From NCBI GenBank assembly GCA_963815295.1, contig CAWFFZ010000008.1:1798001-1862000 (forward strand): a stretch of DNA of 64,000 bases, in the 5' to 3' direction. The stretch comes from JACDHG01 sp963815295 (GTDB lineage Bacteria; Actinomycetota; Actinomycetes; Propionibacteriales; Nocardioidaceae). Made by a program: the position numbers and the translations under genes. Under the pieces are notes generated by a model that saw only the letters and a list, made by a program, of their open reading frames with translations, made no database searches and had not been told where the DNA came from. Below are positions 60,899 to 64,000 of this stretch, one piece after another. Numbering within the stretch: the stretch's first letter is position 1; each line of letters begins with the position of its first letter.

Positions 60899-62197
60899 AT
60901 GCATCGTTACTCTCGGCTGGGAATCGCCTCTCTCGCCGGCCTCTTGCTGGCCGCGCTGACGATGTGCGTGCCCGAGATGGTGGTCGCCTCTGACGACGTA
61001 CACACCGGCGTCGTCGGCGAGGACGCCGTGGACTGGACCCCCCACCTCGCCCAGGTCGGCTCAGTGCGTCCGGTCGCCTACTCGATCAGCCAAGCTGGCG
61101 ACTACATGGTGGTGGGTGGCCGGTTCAGCGCCGTGCACAACCGGAACCGCACCGTGCAGTTGGATCGCCAGAACGTGTTCGCGTTCAACGCAACGACCGG
61201 CGAGATCTCGCCCTTCGCTCCGGCAGTGAACAAAGAGGTGTGGACGGTGCTGGGGCAGGGCGACAGCGTCTACATCGGCGGGAACTTCAGCACCGTCAAT
61301 GGCCAAACTCGGCGACTGCTTGCCAAGCTCAGCTTGTCGACCGGGCAGCTCGACCCGAAGTTCAAGCCCGTGGTGCCAGGCGGCAGAGTCACCGACCTCG
61401 AGATGGTGGACGGCCGGCTCATCGTGTCCGGCGCGTTCACCAAGAAGCTCGTGGCTCTTGATCCCGCCACCGGACAAGACACCGGCTACCTCACGGTCCC
61501 CATTACCAATCCACTTCAGTACACCACGCGCACAGAAGTCTTCCGCTTCGACGTGAGCACCGATGGTCAGCACCTCGTGGGTGTCGGCAACTTCCAGACC
61601 GTCGGAGGCGCCACCCACTACCGGGCGTTCATGCTCGACCTCGGCGAGACGACTGCCACGGTGTCCCCCTGGCGCTACACGCCACTGGAGCGCAACTGCC
61701 ACGCGGCGACTAACCCCGTCTACCAGATGTACCTACGCGACGTTGACTTCTCCGCTGACGGTTCGTACTTCGTGACGGCCTCGACCGGCGGGCACCGGAT
61801 CAATGGCGAAGGCCCAGGACTGGTGCTGTGTGACTCCACCGCCCGCTTCGAGACAGCAAACCTAACTCCAGCAAAGCCGACGTGGATCAACTACACCGGC
61901 GGTGACACATTGCACTCGGTCGCCACCAGCGGCGCGGCAGTTTACGTGCAAGGACACAGCCGTTGGCTCGACAATCCGCAGGGCGCAGACTTCCCCGGTC
62001 CCGGCGCCTTGGACAGAATGGGCGGCGGAGCCGTGGACCCAGTGACGGGCAAGGCGCTGGCGTGGAACCCCGTGATGCCACAACAGATCGGCGGCTGGCA
62101 GATCCTCGTGACCGACGCTGGCGTGTGGTTCGCGACCGACGGTATGTATTTCGGAGGGGAGTACCACCGCGGCATCCGGTTCGTCCCCGCGCCCTGA
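60899..62197 (+). CDS. Secreted beta-propeller (delta-60-repeat type) protein
   Basis: 432 residues from the ATG at 60899 with AAGGAG before it; the open frame to 60752 lacks support. Signal peptide (about 1-31). Repeated blades with GGRFSAVHN, IGGNFSTVNGQTRRL, VSGAFTKKLVAL and VGNFQTVGG are of the delta-60/PKD-associated propeller kind common on actinomycete surface proteins. A Cys pair lies in the middle. Function unknown; the location suggests a surface role. The 163 bp before it hold no recognised riboswitch or promoter. Confidence 0.78.
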   Translation: MHRYSRLGIASLAGLLLAALTMCVPEMVVASDDVHTGVVGEDAVDWTPHLAQVGSVRPVAYSISQAGDYMVVGGRFSAVHNRNRTVQLDRQNVFAFNATTGEISPFAPAVNKEVWTVLGQGDSVYIGGNFSTVNGQTRRLLAKLSLSTGQLDPKFKPVVPGGRVTDLEMVDGRLIVSGAFTKKLVALDPATGQDTGYLTVPITNPLQYTTRTEVFRFDVSTDGQHLVGVGNFQTVGGATHYRAFMLDLGETTATVSPWRYTPLERNCHAATNPVYQMYLRDVDFSADGSYFVTASTGGHRINGEGPGLVLCDSTARFETANLTPAKPTWINYTGGDTLHSVATSGAAVYVQGHSRWLDNPQGADFPGPGALDRMGGGAVDPVTGKALAWNPVMPQQIGGWQILVTDAGVWFATDGMYFGGEYHRGIRFVPAP

Positions 62198-62310
62198 CGG
62201 ATGCCTTTATGGGGTTATGGTCACCCCGGGAACCGTCGAGCGCCGTCGATGAGTCAGGGTCTGCCGATTCGGACGATGAGTCGGCTCCGGTGACGTATCG
62301 TGAGGGTTCG

Positions 62311-62354
62311 GTAACTCAGTGCTGCGCGTATGGGCCGAACTGTCACTGAGTTAC
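62311..62354. promoter_or_regulatory. Perfect 11-bp inverted repeat before the GGDEF-EAL gene
   Basis: GTAACTCAGTG (62311-62321) and CACTGAGTTAC (62344-62354) face each other across 22 bases, 36 bp ahead of the start codon and 113 bp after the propeller gene. It may be a factor-independent terminator of that gene or a dimeric operator. Confidence 0.65.
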
Positions 62355-62389
62355 GCACCGCCCGCGACGTACCCAGGGGTGACCCGCTG

Positions 62390-64000
62390 ATGCTCTCTGA
62401 ACGCTCCCGGTCGACCCGCGCGCTCACGCACCCGAGTGGTCAGTCGCGGCACGACAGTCTGGCGTTGAAGGGCCTGTCAGCATCGAGGCTGGCGACGTGT
62501 TTCGTCGACGGCGGGGGCATCATCCTCGCAGCGAACTCGGCCTTGGAGCGGCTCACCGGTCATCCCGTCGCACAGCTGATAGGGAAGCCGTATGTCGAAC
62601 TCGTAACGCCAGCAGAGCGCGACCTAGTCGCGATGGCCCACACGCGCTGGCGTCGCGACGGCGCTACCAAGATCGAAACCCAACGCACTTTCGTCCGCGA
62701 TGACGGAACCACCATGGTCGTCCGTGTGCACGTCACTCAGCTACCCGACGTCGGTGACGGTGCTCCGGGATTGCTCCTGCAGATCGACGACATCACCGAC
62801 GAGCGCGCGCTGCACGCCGCACTCGTGGCCAGCCAGGCTCAGCTGAAAGCTGTCGTCGACGCCTCGGTCGACGCCATCGTCGTCATGGACGAGCAAGGGG
62901 TTCTTCGCAGCGCGAACCCCGCCACATTCGAGATCTTCGGCTGGGAGCCCGAGGCGTTGATCGGCAATCCCGTGACGATGCTGATGCCGCCCGCGATGCG
63001 TCCAATGCACGAGCAGGGTCTGATGCGTTACCTCCGCACCGGCTCCGGCCGAATCGTCGACAGCCAGATGGTCGAGGTCGAAGGCCTTCATCGCGATGGC
63101 ACGCTCGTACCGGTCGAGCTCACCGTGCGCGAGATCAGAGTCGCGTCGGGTCGTCTGTTCACCGGCACCTTGCGCGACCTGCGGCCGCGTCGGGAGTTCC
63201 TCCAACGCCTGCGCCACCTCGCATACGAGGACGCCTTGACAGGGCTGCCGAACAGTGCCGCACTCCTCGAACAGCTCCATGGCGTCATTGAGGCAGACGG
63301 GCGCGGCAGCGTGCTCGTCTGCGACATCGACGGCCTAGCCTCGGTCAACAACAGTTTCGGGCCCGCCGTCGGCGACGCGCTGCTCGTCAAGGCAGCTGCG
63401 AGGATCCGGGAAGTCTGTGGCGCGCAGGCGTTCCTGGGCAGGTATCGAAGCGCCGAGTTCGTCGTCATCTGCGAAGGCGGCCCCGGTGCCGGCGCGGCCC
63501 TTGCGCGGCGGGTTGCCGACAGCTTCAGTGAGTCATTCGACATCGACGGACGCGAGATCACTGCCTCGGTGAGCGTGGGGGTCGCGCTGCTCGGACTTGC
63601 CCGTCTCCCCGGTGAGGACGAACCGGTGCAACGACCCGAGACCGTGCTGCAGCGAGGTGAATGCGCCCTCCAAGCCGCCAAGCGGCAGGGACGCAATTCG
63701 ATCAGGACCTTCGATGACGCGTTGGCGGCAACACTGCACCGTCGCGCCGAGCTCGAGCAGCAGCTCCGATTGGCGTTGGCGCAGGATGCACTTGAGGTGC
63801 ATTTCCAACCGATCGCGGTTGTGCCTCTCGTGGCCGGGAGTGCCCTTCTCGAGGACGCACGCTGGGTCGGACTCGAGGCACTCGCTCGGTGGACCAACGA
63901 TGACGGGGATGTGATCCCGCCCGGCATCTTCATCCCGATCGCGGAGTCGGCCGGTCTGATCGCCACGCTCGGTCGCCTGGTCCTGGACAAGGCGATTCAT
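62390..64000 (+). CDS. PAS-PAS-GGDEF-EAL protein, GGDEF motif degenerate (partial)
   Basis: Open from the ATG at 62390 (GGGGTGA before it) to the window edge, 537 codons. Two PAS domains (about 25-145, and about 160-270 with VVDASVDAIVVMDEQGV and IFGWEPEALIG) precede a GGDEF domain. In it the DxLTGLPN motif is intact (YEDALTGLPNS), but the GGDEF loop reads RYRSAEFVV, so cyclase activity is unlikely. The following EAL domain shows VHFQPIAVV and GLEALARW, so phosphodiesterase activity is possible. A c-di-GMP-binding sensor or degrading enzyme. Confidence 0.9.
   Translation, partial: MLSERSRSTRALTHPSGQSRHDSLALKGLSASRLATCFVDGGGIILAANSALERLTGHPVAQLIGKPYVELVTPAERDLVAMAHTRWRRDGATKIETQRTFVRDDGTTMVVRVHVTQLPDVGDGAPGLLLQIDDITDERALHAALVASQAQLKAVVDASVDAIVVMDEQGVLRSANPATFEIFGWEPEALIGNPVTMLMPPAMRPMHEQGLMRYLRTGSGRIVDSQMVEVEGLHRDGTLVPVELTVREIRVASGRLFTGTLRDLRPRREFLQRLRHLAYEDALTGLPNSAALLEQLHGVIEADGRGSVLVCDIDGLASVNNSFGPAVGDALLVKAAARIREVCGAQAFLGRYRSAEFVVICEGGPGAGAALARRVADSFSESFDIDGREITASVSVGVALLGLARLPGEDEPVQRPETVLQRGECALQAAKRQGRNSIRTFDDALAATLHRRAELEQQLRLALAQDALEVHFQPIAVVPLVAGSALLEDARWVGLEALARWTNDDGDVIPPGIFIPIAESAGLIATLGRLVLDKAIH

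Overview
The window is high-GC chromosomal DNA of an aerobic actinomycete, most likely Nocardioidaceae or a close relative; the genus cannot be fixed by eye. Evidence: an actinobacterial bc1-aa3 respiratory cluster with di-haem QcrC, a GlnR-type operator before a type-I glnA, a DasR-type operator before a hexosaminidase gene, actinobacteria-specific families (DUF3043, DUF4191, PspAA/PspAB) and frequent GTG/TTG starts with 1-4 bp gene overlaps. From the NlpC/P60 gene to glnA the order follows, with gaps, the Mycobacterium tuberculosis Rv2190c-Rv2220 neighbourhood as I remember it (NlpC/P60, DnaQ-UvrC fusion, trpD, ctaE-qcrCAB, ctaF/ctaC, adoK, Fe-S carrier, glycerate kinase, gcvT, aminopeptidase, E2, SDR epimerase, lipB, lipA, DUF4191, RDD, glnA).

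Layout. 1-0.9 kb: two coupled membrane-protein genes (one cut by the window edge). 1-5 kb, minus strand: cell-wall endopeptidase, a Cys-rich small protein, then a zinc-ribbon/NYN/MOSC operon. 5-9.7 kb: DnaQ-UvrC fusion, a frame-disrupted animal-type haem peroxidase, GNAT, stand-alone RAM domain. 9.7-21.4 kb: trpD (frame-disrupted), atypical receiver and CtaG-like protein on minus; ctaE-qcrC-qcrA-qcrB on plus; an L,D-transpeptidase and ctaF-ctaD-ctaC on minus. Together these encode the cytochrome bcc-aa3 oxidase. 21.6-24.3 kb: adenosine-kinase-like PfkB protein, A-type Fe-S carrier, glycerate kinase. 24.4-33.9 kb: VanW protein, two GNATs, the PspA-PspAA-HtpX-PspAB envelope-stress operon, DUF3043, APH-like kinase, and an ECF-type double ATPase with no visible partner. 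34-49.3 kb: gcvT, pepA, lpdA, a two-lipoyl E2, Nudix, SDR, lipB, an ABC exporter, lipA, DUF4191, RDD, glnA. Lipoate synthesis (lipA, lipB) thus sits beside lipoate users (E2) and the lipoamide cycle enzymes (lpdA, gcvT).

From 49.3 kb to the end the gene order looks accessory: a probable phage capsid scrap, a phosphodiesterase lipoprotein, a ZIP transporter, the 3' stub of a second phosphodiesterase gene, PhoD, SnoaL-like protein, M43 metalloprotease, GH20 hexosaminidase with GntR/UTRA regulator, a Ser/Thr/Pro stalk protein, an RTX-type repeat protein, a secreted beta-propeller and a PAS-GGDEF-EAL protein cut by the edge. This part is mainly phosphate and amino-sugar scavenging plus surface proteins.

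Six one-base frame breaks interrupt five otherwise complete genes (peroxidase twice, trpD, pspAB, a mce-associated-like membrane protein, the stalk protein). Five look like an extra base and one like a missing base, and restoring the frame gives normal family lengths. Consensus errors are therefore as likely as real gene decay. I saw no tRNA, rRNA, CRISPR array or intact mobile element.
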